From NCBI GenBank assembly GCA_018296165.2, contig JACKQL020000008.1, forward strand, positions 806,001 to 870,000: DNA of 64,000 nt, read 5' to 3'. The DNA comes from Termitomyces sp. T153. Its lineage: Eukaryota; Basidiomycota; Agaricomycetes; Agaricales; Lyophyllaceae. The notes beneath the pieces are model-generated. The model did no database searches, was not told where the DNA came from, and saw only the letters and a list, made by a program, of their open reading frames with translations. The position numbers and the translations under genes are program-made. This document shows, piece by piece, positions 45,967-56,778 of the stretch (positions are counted from its first letter, which is position 1; every line of letters begins with the position of its first letter).

Positions 45967-47153
45967 TGTCAGGGGATGTCCCATTCCCCTTCTGTCCTGT
46001 TCTCCCTCCTTATGGTTGTCTGGTTCCACTGACCATGGGGGCTCAGTTACACTGGGCAAATTCTTACTAGGTGGACATGATGTCCTACAATGATAACTGG
46101 GCATTTGGAGAAGGTATAGACATTGGGGACTTGTGAGGATAAGCAAAGGGGAGTGATCTGAACAAGTCCAGGGTGGTCTGGAGAGGTCTAGGATGAGTTG
46201 CAGGGAATGGGTCAGGCTTGATGGGGTGCCAGGTACAAGTCTGGAAGTGAGTGGTGTGGGGCAAATGGAGGCTATGTGAGTGATGAGAGCAGGGCTGGAA
46301 TTTGATGAGAGATCAACAGAAGTTGATGGTTCTCAGAGCCAAGAGAATAGAACAAGGTCCAGAGTTGGTTTAAAGAATGTTTGAGGTTCATAATTGTAAG
46401 CACAAAGTTTGTAAAGGCATTGAGGTTGAAAGGACTTGAATATAATAATGGAAATGGAGTTGAACAAGATGAGACAAAGTCAAGATGAGATTGAGATGAG
46501 GATGAAAATAGAATCAAGCAGAGATATGAAATGATAACAAGAATGATAATGGAACTGGAGACAAGACAAGACCAGGAGAATGAGGTAAAGGTAAATGTAA
46601 CATGGAACATGAAACACAAGACAGAAACAATCAGAAACACATCAGGTAAGGCAGGTAATGTCAAGATTAGAGTACAAGGAGCTACTCTACAACTTATATA
46701 CTGACTACTGGAGAGCTCTGGGGGACAGTGGGTGTGGCAGCAGGGCTTGACAGAGTTGCACAGAGTCAATGGGTGTTGGTTGTGATCAGGGGATGGGCCA
46801 TGGTGATATTCTAATGGGATCAGTTGAGGATGTGGGCTGTTCTAGGGTTATCATGATGCTCTGGAGTTGGTTGGGCAAACTAGAGAAGGAGTTGGTGATG
46901 TGCAGCAGAGTCAGGAACAATGGGAGAAGGTCCCAGGGGCTTAGGAGAGTTAAGGGAAGCATCAACAGCTGTAGAGAAGGTGTTGGAGTTAGCTGGGGGC
47001 CATCAGGATTTGCCAGAGAAGTGTTGGAGTTATCCAGAGTGGGTGCTGAGGGTGTACAATGGTTGTGGGAGCTTGATGGGGCATTGGAGGGAACTCCAGG
47101 GAAGCAAGTGGGTTGGTAACAATGTTTGGGGGTCCAGGGAGTGGGTTGTGACA
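45967..47153 (-). repeat. 3' LTR of family C copy C3
   Basis: Read on the minus strand it begins TGTCACAACCCACTCCC and ends in CCTGACA. It aligns with the C2 LTR, with a TATATAAG box at 46693-46700. It is 1187 bp because of about 48 extra bases near its end (45974-46021). CpG sites of C2 are nearly all TpG or CpA here. The polypurine tract lies beside it at 47154-47168. Confidence 0.85.
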
Positions 47154-47168
47154 TCACTCCCCCTTCAG
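47154..47168 (-). promoter_or_regulatory. Polypurine tract of C3
   Basis: On the minus strand CTGAAGGGGGAGTGA directly precedes the LTR, homologous to CTGAAAGGGGGGTGA of C2. Confidence 0.8.
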
Positions 47169-47367
47169 CATTGAGATTCTCAAGATGCAGGGCATGGGTC
47201 AGGGATTGGCAGGGCATGGGAATAAAAGATGAGTAATATTAATCAAACTGCAGCAAGCAGTGGTGGCATGGGGAACAAAGTCAAAGCATAGCCACTGTTT
47301 GTCAGGGGGCTCTTTCTAAATCATTAAAAAGGGTCAGACATACCCCAGGGGTCCAAAACTCTTTGCC

Positions 47368-48489
47368 ATGTCTTCTGCCATGCTATTGTCACATTCTCCA
47401 TCACCAACCCCACTCCCCTCTGGTGACAACCATGTGGCCATGTGGGCAGAGTACAAGCATAGGCAGTAGAAGTCTGAACAGTGGCAGAATTGTAGAAAGG
47501 TGGTCACAATAAACTATTGTTATAAGTGTGGTGTCTTTTCTTGCTCTGGAGTCACTAATTGAAGTTGGCAGAGTTGTCCTCAGCAGTTATGGGTTCCTCC
47601 AGGGGTTCCTCTTGCATGAGGGGGTTGGGGCCTGCTGGCTGTTCAGTTCCCATTGCTCCAGGGCATTCTGCAAGGCCTAGTCTGGGAATGGGGATTGTCC
47701 ACATTGTTCTGGAAGCAGAGAGGATTCCTCAGGTGCAGGTGATGCCAGAGGCATTTGCAGGGGTGTTGGGGCAGGCATGGGGTCCTCCGACCCTAGAGTG
47801 GTGCCAAAATGAGGCTCCAATGAATTTCTACTTCTTTTTCCAGTATTTGCTGATTAGTTATTCCGATGCACTCTCTGTGCCTAGCAGAGGGAGTTGTGCA
47901 AGTTTGATGAGCTGACTGCAGGGTCCCACTGTGATACCTCAGTCTGTCTTCCATGCTGTGCTAGGCATAAGAAGTGTTTGATTTTGCTAGAGTGGCATGC
48001 TGCATGTGTTGCCACAGAGCAGGGGTGGAAGGGAAGTTGGGTGAGGGGGCAGCTGGGCAAGAGTCGGAAGGCCTGGGTGTCAGGCTGGGGCTCAGGTTTA
48101 GATAGTGAGGAGAGCATAGAGTGGCCAGTGGAGAAGGTGGGACCTCCACAGAGTGGGCAGAGGGAGAGAGACACAATGCCATGCAACAAGGGCAAATGGA
48201 GGGCCTTTCCACTACCTGAGGTGGGGCCCAGCAAGAGACTGCAAGGCCAAGAGGCAATGGCAGGCCCTCCTAGGCCCCACATGTATTCCCCTGGCTTGGG
48301 AGCACTGATGGGGCATCCATTAAGCTTGTCAGAGCCCATGCCTTTGATCTCCACAACCTTCCTTCATTGCCAGGTGGAGAGTCTGTTTAGGATTCTGACA
48401 ATGCAGGAGGGAGAGCTCTGGAGAGTGGGGGAAGATTAGGACCAGGCACAGAAGGGAGAGAGATGTTGATGTGCTCCTATGCCACCTAG
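47368..48489 (+). pseudogene. Antisense accessory gene of C3, first part with cysteine cluster
   Basis: The start ATG at 47368 lies 215 bp from the 3' LTR. Near 47865-47977 the translation reads ELCKFDELTAGSHCDT then CLPCCARHKKC, a cysteine cluster ending C-x2-C-x6-C with basic residues, as in zinc clusters. It continues EWHAACVATEQGWKGSWVRG, then GPSKRLQGQEAMAGPP and QVESLFRILTMQEGELWRV. These align with C2 antisense residues GPSKRPRGRE and QVEALTTSLAVREGELRWA. The open frame 47894-48439 is the best part. Stops occur upstream, mostly of the CpG-decay kind. Element D cuts the gene in its coiled coil. Confidence 0.65.
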
Positions 48490-49589
48490 TGCCATGCAGG
48501 AAACCTAAAAAAGAGGACCTAACACTAGTCACTAGATAGGGTAGCTGGCAGTAGGAAGTTAATAGTCGAGGGCGAGTCAGTAACCATCCCAGAGAACTAG
48601 AGCAAAAGTTGCATTGTGGAGTGAAGTCAAGAGAAGTTGCTATTGCTAGTGGAAGTCGCTAGTGATGATCAGGAAAGAAAAAGGGTAAAGACAAGTAACA
48701 TCACTAAGACAAAGTGCCCTCCTAATGGAGGTAGTGGAGAGTGAGGGAATAGGGTAGAGACAGGGAAAGGTGGTAACAGGAAGACTAAAATCAAGGGACA
48801 AACATAAACTGGTCACTAGCCATAGTCACTAGTGTTGCTAAGTCAGATTAACTAAAATAGGCACTCACAGTTGGCACCACACTAAGTCAAGGTTGAAGTT
48901 GAGAAGGCTTATCACTAAGCCTGGGTCAAAGGTGATAGAAGAGTGAAAGAAGCAAAGTGAAATCTCTTGCTGGTAAGCTCAAAGATAGCAGTTCTCCAAT
49001 TGTCCCCCTTTTAGTGTCTATGTACAGTCAGTATTTATATGTTTCAAAGTATAGTATGGGAAAGTAAACAAATAGGCACCACTAGTGACAGCGTCTGTCA
49101 CTGTGTTTAGGGTGCATACAAGGCATCAGTCTGTAACTAAGTGAAAAATCATAGGTGAAGTCTTGGCGGCACCTAATTGCGAATGAAACCAAAAAGAAAT
49201 GAGTCCAATGTCAATACCTGAAGCGTAGATGCCATTCAAGTATGTTGGTAAGCTCAGCAAAAGAAATGATAGTAAAAAGGTATGCATCTGATAATTTGTC
49301 CATATATAGTAAGAGAACACCATTTTGTCACTAGAGTTGCTAGGGTCATTAATAATCTTTGCTAGAGAGGGTCTAGGCCTTGATGATTTAGACCCAAGTT
49401 CCAGACTCCACATGATGTTTCTTGTGATTGGTAAGTCTCACAGTTGCTAAAGACTCATGCTTCAGTCCAATCCTTGGGCTAGGTCTTGTGTGCTGAGTGT
49501 TGTGACTTGTGTTAGATTCAAGGTAGTCAGCTGCCACTAAGTCTGAAATGCCAAAAAAAATGGTGCCCAGCAATAACTGGGGCTCATCA
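48490..49589 (-). repeat. 3' LTR of element D
   Basis: On the minus strand it runs TGATGAGCCCC ... CTGCATGGCA. Minus TATAAATA is at 49032-49039. It differs from the 5' LTR mainly by transitions, for example GTCACTAGTGTTGCTAAG here against GTCGCTAGCATCGCTAAG in the other copy. Confidence 0.92.
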
Positions 49590-49603
49590 TCCTCCCCCAT
49601 ACT
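49590..49603 (-). promoter_or_regulatory. Polypurine tract of element D
   Basis: AGTATGGGGGAGGA on the minus strand ends at the LTR edge. It fixes element polarity as minus, matching gag-pol. Confidence 0.8.
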
Positions 49604-49762
49604 GAAATATTGACTGTCCTCAGTCAACCCTGAAGTCATGTGCTTGATCGCTTGGTCCATGCACCAGAGAGATTTGAATAAAACAGCTGGTGGTATCGCT
49701 TGAACTTCATCATCCCCACTTTCTTCTCATCTACTCTCCACTACAATCTTGATCTTATTGCT

Positions 49763-51789
49763 ATGTCCAATCTTGCCTCTCAATTCAAAAAGACTATGAT
49801 GGCCCACACCTTTCTGGAATGTGTCAACCAATTGCTCACTGTGGCTCATGCTTCCTTGGCAAAGGATCCTTGCTTGGCAGTCACCGCTATCTTTCAGACA
49901 TGGCTGCAGTGGTTCAAGACTGCGGGGAGTGGGGTTGAGTGGCCAGAGTTGGCAACTGTCAAGAGGGAGTGTTGCCAACTATACAAGCAGTACAAGAGGG
50001 AGGAATGGGCTCACCCATTTGACGTCCACTTTGTAGGTCTCTTCTTTTCTTCTCTTAGCAACATTCCTAATGCAATTGCTAGGCGCTGGTCAATCCCTCC
50101 TTGGAGTTCCTAATGTACGACTTTATGGCAGGAATGACAGTAAGTGCCCCAGCAGTTGCTAGTGCTAGCGAAACCACTAAGGTATGCCAGCTTTTTGAAG
50201 ACTTGTTGTCAAATGACCAGTTCTTCTTTCAGCACCCGGTAGGTGTGTTAGCGGTGGCAAGGGGGGAGGGATGGAGTGAGGGTTGTGGGGGCAAGGAGGT
50301 GGCAAATCATGGGGACATTCAAGAGGCAGGCCCCTTGACTCCCAAGGCAGTGGCTGGCAGCATTGCTAGGGGGTTGGCAATGTCACCACAATTGGCGACA
50401 ACCCCAAGGAGCAAAGGAAAGGGGAAGGCAAAGGCATGAGATGAGGAGAACAAGGATATTGAGGTGAGTCTTTTTCTTTTCTTTTTTGCTAACTCTTGGC
50501 TACAGTTGCTAACTGCTCTTGCAGGAACAAATTGAAGAAATGTTTACTGACAAGTGCTTAGCAACCCTTCTTCATTGGCAAAAGGCCTCAACAGTGGTGG
50601 ACACCAGCCTGGGAGCTGGCGTGAAGTGGGAGAAGGCCAAGGATAAGGTGACAGTGTTACTAGCAAAGCAACAAGAGTATAAGCACACACAAGGAGTGGT
50701 GAGTACTTAGCAATTATTTCAATCTTTGTTGCTAACAAGTTCTCAGTGCGACAACTGCTGGGCTAATAATGACCCAGAGGGCTGCTGGTACCCAATGGGG
50801 GTCCAGCCCTGTTATTGTTGCGACAGCACAAGGAAGAGCTGCTTGCATAGTGGACAGTTGTTGAGGAGCACTGGCAGCAAGTTCACTAAGAAGATAGCGA
50901 TGAAGGCAGCATTGGTAGGAATGCGAGGGCTTTTGTAGAGCAACAGTGGGAGTTAGCAAGAAGAGGGGAGCCCATCAAGATCAAGCCTTCTAGCTTGAGC
51001 TTGCCGACATCGCAGGAGGAGGTGATGAGTGGGAGTAGTGGGGGTGCTAAGGCAAAGAGTAAGGAGTGGGTGGAGAGCGATGAGGACAGTGGCAACAATA
51101 GCGGCGACAATGACAATGACAATGCAGTGCCTCTGGCACAAAAATGAGCAGCAAGTCCTGCATCAGTTGCTAGCGCTAAGTGACCCCGAATGGTCGCTAG
51201 TGAGGAGGGAGAGGGGGACGTGGAGATGAGGGAGACAACTCCCTTAGTGATGGTTGCTGAGGTGGAGTGGGAGCAAGCAACATGGAGGTCAAGGGCAAGG
51301 AAGAGTTCAAGGCCACCCCAGCCACCATCAAGGAGGATGAGGAGGAGGAAAGGGCTGAGAAGGTTGAAGTCTGATGACAAGTAAGTTCTTTCCTTTCGCT
51401 ATCTTCTTGATTGCTAACTGCTTTGCTAGGGGACCTGGAGCAACACGCCATTGTGCCAGGTTGGCAATGACAAGCTGGAGTGGTTAGGCAAGGATCTGGG
51501 TTGGCTGATGTTGCTAACATCAGTGGCATTGCTAGCAGATTTTGACGAGAGAGTGGCAGGAGTGGAATGGCAGTTCCAGAGGGAGCTGGAGGCTGCCAAG
51601 GAGGAGTTGTTAGTGGCGTGGGCCTGTTACACTGTTGCCAAGTGAACATTGGCAACTTTGGCGGGATATCAGCATGACTGTCAGGCCTTCCTGGCCTGGC
51701 AGGAGGAGAACAACATCAGAGAAGGAGACTGGGAAGGGGTGGAGGATCCAGTGGAGGTGCCTGATGACAATGCTGACCTCAACGCTTAG
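49763..51789 (+). pseudogene. Antisense spliced accessory gene of element D (Zn2Cys6-like cluster plus coiled coil)
   Basis: Exons 49763-50032, 50083-50463, 50525-50698 and 50747 onward are joined by GT-AG introns of 50, 61 and 48 bp, all keeping phase 0, with CTAAT or CTAAC branch sites. The N-terminal exon gives a helical protein (MSNLASQFKKTMMAHTFLE, TWLQWFKTAGSG). Exon 4 starts with a cysteine cluster C-x2-C-x8-C-x8-C-x2-C-x6-C (50747-50842), close to a fungal Zn2Cys6 cluster. An acidic Asp/Asn/Ser linker (about 51010-51130) and a coiled coil (about 51540-51640, DERVAGVEWQFQRELEAAKE) follow, ending at a TAG at 51787. In-frame TGA codons at about 50437, 51145 and 51643 fit CGA decay at least in part; one shift lies near 50920. 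It is opposite to gag-pol and its function is unknown. Confidence 0.65.
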
Positions 51790-52227
51790 TGACAGTTGCC
51801 TCCTGTACATATTTTTGTCAGTAACATGAACATAGACTAGCCCCCTTAAGGGGCTCCAAAAAAAAAATGTAAAGTATTTTGGCCATAGTTCAGAAACTTT
51901 GAGAGAAAAAAAGAGAAAAGCAAGATCAATGGGGCATTATGCACTAGCAACTGTCACCTAATGCTAGCGATGCATGAAGACAAACACTCAGTAGATCATC
52001 ATGGCAAAATACCTCTAGAGGTGTGCCAAGTGCTGGTGACAGAAGGGCCAAGTGCAGCATCAAAACAAGAAAAAAAATGTAAAGTACTGTGTCTGTGAAA
52101 GGCTTCTTAAACCAAGGTAACAACAATGAAAGAGCAGCAAAAAATGAAAGGTATTAATGTTTTTGTAAGGTATTTGTGATAGTTTTTCTGGATAATAGGG
52201 ATTGGCACAATAAAAAACGAAGCAGAG
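51790..52227. other. Convergent spacer of element D
   Basis: This separates the 3' ends of the antisense gene (plus) and of pol (minus). It holds the perfect palindrome CCCCTTAAGGGG (51842-51853) followed by an A-run, and further A-rich and T-rich tracts that may serve as poly(A) signals for both transcripts. Confidence 0.45.
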
Positions 52228-54117
52228 TCAAGATAAGTTGCTAAGGCTTAGCAAAAGGTAGTTTTCTTCACTGATGACATCACCAGTATTGTTGTTGTTG
52301 ACAAGTTCAGTTTGCTCCAGTTCTCTGAGTTGAGAGGTTTCAATGTCAAAAGCGTCGCTAGGCACTGTTATGTGTTTTCTAGCAAAATAGGGGACTAAGC
52401 GAAAGGCAGCAATGGAGCAATGTAGTACTGAGCCATCTAGTTCACAAATAATGTAAGTGCCTCCACAGTTGTGAGAGATTACCACTAGGGGGCCTAGGTA
52501 ATGAGGCTTCATCTTCTTGTTATGTGTTACCTTGATTCTAGTATTCCTCATCAGTACAAGGTTGCCTGTTTTGAAGTTATAATCACAGATCATAGCAGCA
52601 TGTTCTGTTTCAAAGCAAATGGCTGCTAGGCAACAAGCACTAAGAATGTGACTGTGAAGGTGGTCAAGATCCTCTTGGTAGTGTTGAAGATCAATTGCTC
52701 GGCAGGCTATGAGGTCTGTTGTCGACAATAGCGAGTTTGGCGGCAGTTGCAAATATGTTGCTTCTACTATGTTAGCTGGCAAGAGAGGGTGGGTACCGGT
52801 TGTTGCGAAGTAAGGGGAGCAACCCATTTGCTTGCAAACAGTAACCCGTTCTGATCAAAATACAGAGTAAGTAGCAGTACTCCACCTGGACTGATCACCA
52901 TCAACTGCTTTGAAGAGGGCTTGGCAAACATCAAAATGGGGCCGCTCAACTATTCCATTAGCATGCTTATTGTAACCAGAGATCTGGATGTGGTGCAAGT
53001 TATACTTCTTTGCCAAGTAGGTAACTGCCTTTAGGATGGGAGGTCCATTGTCAGTAACAATTTCACTAAGCACTCCCCAACAACAGATGATGTCCTTGTA
53101 TAGCCACCTAGCAATAGCTTCAGTGTTCTCTCTGGCGAGCATGCAAAACTCAGGGTAATGAGTTAGTGAACAATGTCCTTGAATGATATATTTGAACTTA
53201 TTGGAGGGAGGCATGAACATGGTGTCCATGTATATCTTGCTGAACAAGGGTGCTGGCATAGCAACAGTTGGTGGGATGAGAACTTTGGTTGTCTGGTGTA
53301 TTTGGCAGAGGTGGCAAGTCCGAAGGTACCATACTATATCAGTGCTAACTTGAGGCCACCAAAATTGTTCTAAAAGGGCTGAGAGAGTAGCAAAAAGTCC
53401 TCTATGACCCAAGTCGTCATGTGTGGCTTTCAAGACCCATAAGCGGCTAGCGATAGGCATGAACAGCTTATGAGCGCCATCTTGACTTCTTCGCCAAAGT
53501 TTGCCTCCGGTAGCAAAGAACATAGAGGCATAGCAAATGAAAGTGGCATAGTCTTTGTCACTAAGGCCCTTGGGTCTGATGAGATCATGAAGCCATTTTT
53601 CAACTAGAAGTATGCAAGCATCGCTGGCGATAGCTTTGGCACTGCGAGGTATGTCACTATAAGTAGTGGTGCCATCATCTTGGAGAGGCTGAATATCATC
53701 ACTGGTTGCTAACCAGGGGGCAGTGCCAGTGTCACTGGCAAAAGTTGCTAAAGGATGTGAATAATCATACTCGGCCAGAGGAGGTAGGCAATGGGAAGCC
53801 ATGGAAACTTGGCGAAGTAGCGGCAGTGGTAGCTGAACTTGGTGAATGAACCCATGTAAGCAATCTATCCAATCCTCATAAATTGAGTTGTTGCTATCGT
53901 CAGCTGTAGGGTCGCCAGGCTGTGGCGGGCATTGCAAAAGACCATCAGGGCCATGGAAAGTTCCTTTGACATGGACCAGCTCAAAGTGAAACATCAAAAT
54001 CGCCATAATCCAGCAGTTCATGCTAGCAGAAGGCTGGATGTCAGGGTTCTGAAGCATACCCTTAATGTAGCGAGCATCGACTTCAATGATAAGGTTCCTA
54101 ACACCAATGAGGTACAT
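52228..54117 (-). pseudogene. Element D integrase and end of RNase H
   Basis: The frame 54117-52855 (420 codons) starts in RNase H (VRNLIIEVDARYIKGML, PGDP). It continues into an HHCC zinc site (ATHDDLGHRG ... CHLCQ near 53280-53400). The catalytic core follows: YMDTMF, IVTDNGPP and GIVERPH, so D-D-E are all present. The frame 52827-52228 carries the rest of the core and the GPY/F-like module (MKPHYLGPLVVISHNCGG, SIAAFRLVPY). No chromodomain follows, unlike E1 and A. The two frames overlap by a shift near 52830. This is the best preserved enzyme of the element. Confidence 0.88.
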
Positions 54118-56001
54118 CCATAAAGCTTGTAGTGCTCAATAAAGGCCATAGAGTTCCAACTTGGGCTGACTGAATCTGGCTTCTCTGTCATTTAGCATAA
54201 TTGATCCAAAGCAGTTGTAGCAGTGTTCCTTGCAATTGTCGCTAGTGCACTGGCAAAGGTAATATCCGACTGCTATGTACAAGGTGTCCACTACTAGGAT
54301 GACAGGGTCAGGCAATTCATAGTCAATAGGAACTAGGGGCTTAGCATCTTGTAAGGCTTTCATGGAATCATGTTGAGCATTTATCTGGTCAGGGACAAAC
54401 TCGAAAAGGATGCCAACATGAGTAAGTTTTGTTAGGTTGTTGGCTCGATGGGCAAAGTTCTTGACAAAAATCCTAAGTACCCCAACTGTGCCCAAAAAGG
54501 CTCGGACTTCCGATAGCGACTTGCAAGGGCCCCACTGCTCAATTAGGGCTAAGCAACTTTTGTCAGGGATTTGTCTGCTAGGAGTGCAAACATGACCTAG
54601 AATCTTGAAAGTCGGGGCGCAAAGAACAAGTTTGTGACCAGAAAAAGTGCCACCACAATATTTCATTTGCTGGAGAACCCTGTTGAGAAGCTCAAAGAAC
54701 TCCCATAGCACTAGGCAAATGTTTGGATTAGCAGGATGCTTAGCGGGTTTACTGTTAACAATCTTCCAGTCCTTGGGTCCTTTAACACCAATGTTGTCAA
54801 TAAAGCTGAGCATGTTATGGGGGATCTCTGGCTGCAAAATGAAAGTAATGTTGTTGTGAAAAATAGGCACAGAGTTGGTCCATCCCATCGGCAAGGTTAC
54901 TAAGCAAAGAGTGCCAAACAGAGTCTGGAATGTCATTAAGTCACGTGAAGCAGGGTCGATAAGTCACTCATTGTAGCCAACATAGAGGTTGAGAGTGGCG
55001 CCACAGATGTGTCCAGCAAAAGATTCTGCAACATGGTCTGGAAAGGGTGGTACTCCAGAATGGCAAATGGTGACACGGTTTAGCGGCTCAAGACTTTGCA
55101 CAATTCTGAGCTTACCATTCTTCTTGAGAACACAAAACCATCGCAAGCAGTAAGTGGAGTTTGAAGGTTCATAAACACCAGTGCTAATCTTGTCACAAAT
55201 AATCTCGCATACTTCCTTTTCTAGTCCTGGGAGTATGGGGCGATTATGCTGGACCCACAGTATGTGCAGAATTGTTGGTATGCATACTGGTGGGAAAAAG
55301 TCGGGGCACAAACTTCCTTGTTTGGAATCTTCCCAAGCAAAAGCTTTTTCCTGCTTGGCAACCATGTCAACTAGTACATTGATTTTGCTGGTAGTGAGGA
55401 ATCCTGTGTCATGGTCCTTAACAAGTTTTGCTTGTTGTTCACTAGTGAATCGCTTTGTTGGGACAAAAGGTGGTGGATTTGGATTGAGCTGAGGGATTGT
55501 CACTAGCAGATTGCCAATAATCTGGTGCTCAATTTGGAAATCCTCGCTAACATGGCTGGCGACTGGTTTGGTTTTCATGGCAATGGGTTTGTACTTCTTC
55601 TTTACTTGAACTCCTCTTTGCTTAGGGGGTTCATTAGCGACAAACTGAGCAGGGAATGGAATGTTAACATAGGTGGGGGTAGTGTCTGTAACATGTGTAT
55701 CAAGTGGTAAAGTCTGTCCAAGAATCAAGGGATTAGATGTATCAGCAGAAACCAAATAAGAAAGAGGTGGAAGGGACAAATCAGATATGTCACTAGCCAT
55801 AGCGTAAAGGTATGCTAGCACAGGATTAGTCTGTGTGTCAGAATTAGTAAGTAAAATGTCTTTGTCCAAATCACAAGAAGCTATACAAGTCGCTAGACCA
55901 GTTGAATGGTCATAGCTGATAATAATTGCTATGTTGCTATCTTCTTCATCCATGCCTTCAGCAATGAAAGCAACAAGGTGCTTCTGTTTCGAAGCGAACA
56001 T
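54118..56001 (-). pseudogene. Element D reverse transcriptase-RNase H
   Basis: Frames 56001-54964 and 54936-54136 are in one phase, separated by a single TGA that reads as CGA (Arg) in context (YNE*LIDPASRDL). A second such TGA separates it from the next frame (GLY*ALQALWMYLIG). RT blocks include DKISTGVYEPSNS, WFCVLKKNGKLRIVQSLEPL, then TLFGTLCLVTLPMGWTNSVP. The active site reads FIDN, where relatives of this family have YIDD followed by VPVKGP, so it is inactive. RNase H begins VDTLYIAVGYYLCQ and LNDREARFSQPKLELYGLY. Confidence 0.87.
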
Positions 56002-56778
56002 TCTGGCGGTGGTTCCTTTTGGATTTGCCGCAAGGAAAGGTAGGGATAGTGCACCATTGGCCAGTATTGGGGTCCATGATTGTTATAGTAGTTTTGATGT
56101 CGCTAAGCGTGTTGACCATACTCTGAGTTAATACATCAAAGGGGTGTCCAAGTAGAATGTCGTAGGTGGGAGACCATAAAACATGGATTTGGAGATAAAC
56201 TGTAATGTCGCCAATAGTACATGGTATGTTTTGAGCAAGTCCTAGCAATTGGTCCATAGTGCTGTTAGTGCTCTGCATGTTCAAAACTATGTTGGGATTG
56301 TAGGATAGTCCAAGGTCGCTGGCAATTTCCACTGACATCGAAATAATCTGAGAGCCACCGTTGTGAATGCATTCTACTTCCTCTTTGTGGTAAGAAGTGA
56401 CTGAGAATCCTTAGCGACAGTGAGCACCACAGGCTCTTCTCCATGGGGTAGCAAATCAATGTAGGCTTTGACGGGGTCAACAGATGCGAAATGTGCCTTA
56501 TCCAAGGTAAGTCCATTAGCGGTATCAACGTTGGATTCTAGCAAAAACTGGGGTTTTTCAATAGCAAAAGTCGGCAATATATCTTTGAAAATGTTGCTGG
56601 GGTCTTGTACCATATTAGCACTAGCACCTACTAGTTGTTTGGGCATAACTGCTGTTCTAAACTGATTCCAGATGTCCTGTGATACTGAGCGAAGTTTGCC
56701 AACCAATACTGTAACCTTGGTGCTTAAAACCCATTTGAAAACTGCCTTGGACTGCTCAATGTCGTAAATGGGTGGCAT
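56002..56778 (-). pseudogene. Element D protease region
   Basis: NGGSQIISMSVEIASDLGLS near 56290-56350 corresponds to the retropepsin active-site loop with its aspartate apparently changed to Asn. ITVYLQIHVL and YDILLGHPFDVLTQ (56140-56215) are the flap and C-terminal part. The frame 56778-56374 upstream (MPPIYDIEQSKAVFKWVLST) is the gag-protease linker. It is one phase with pol apart from a shift near 56370. Confidence 0.75.
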
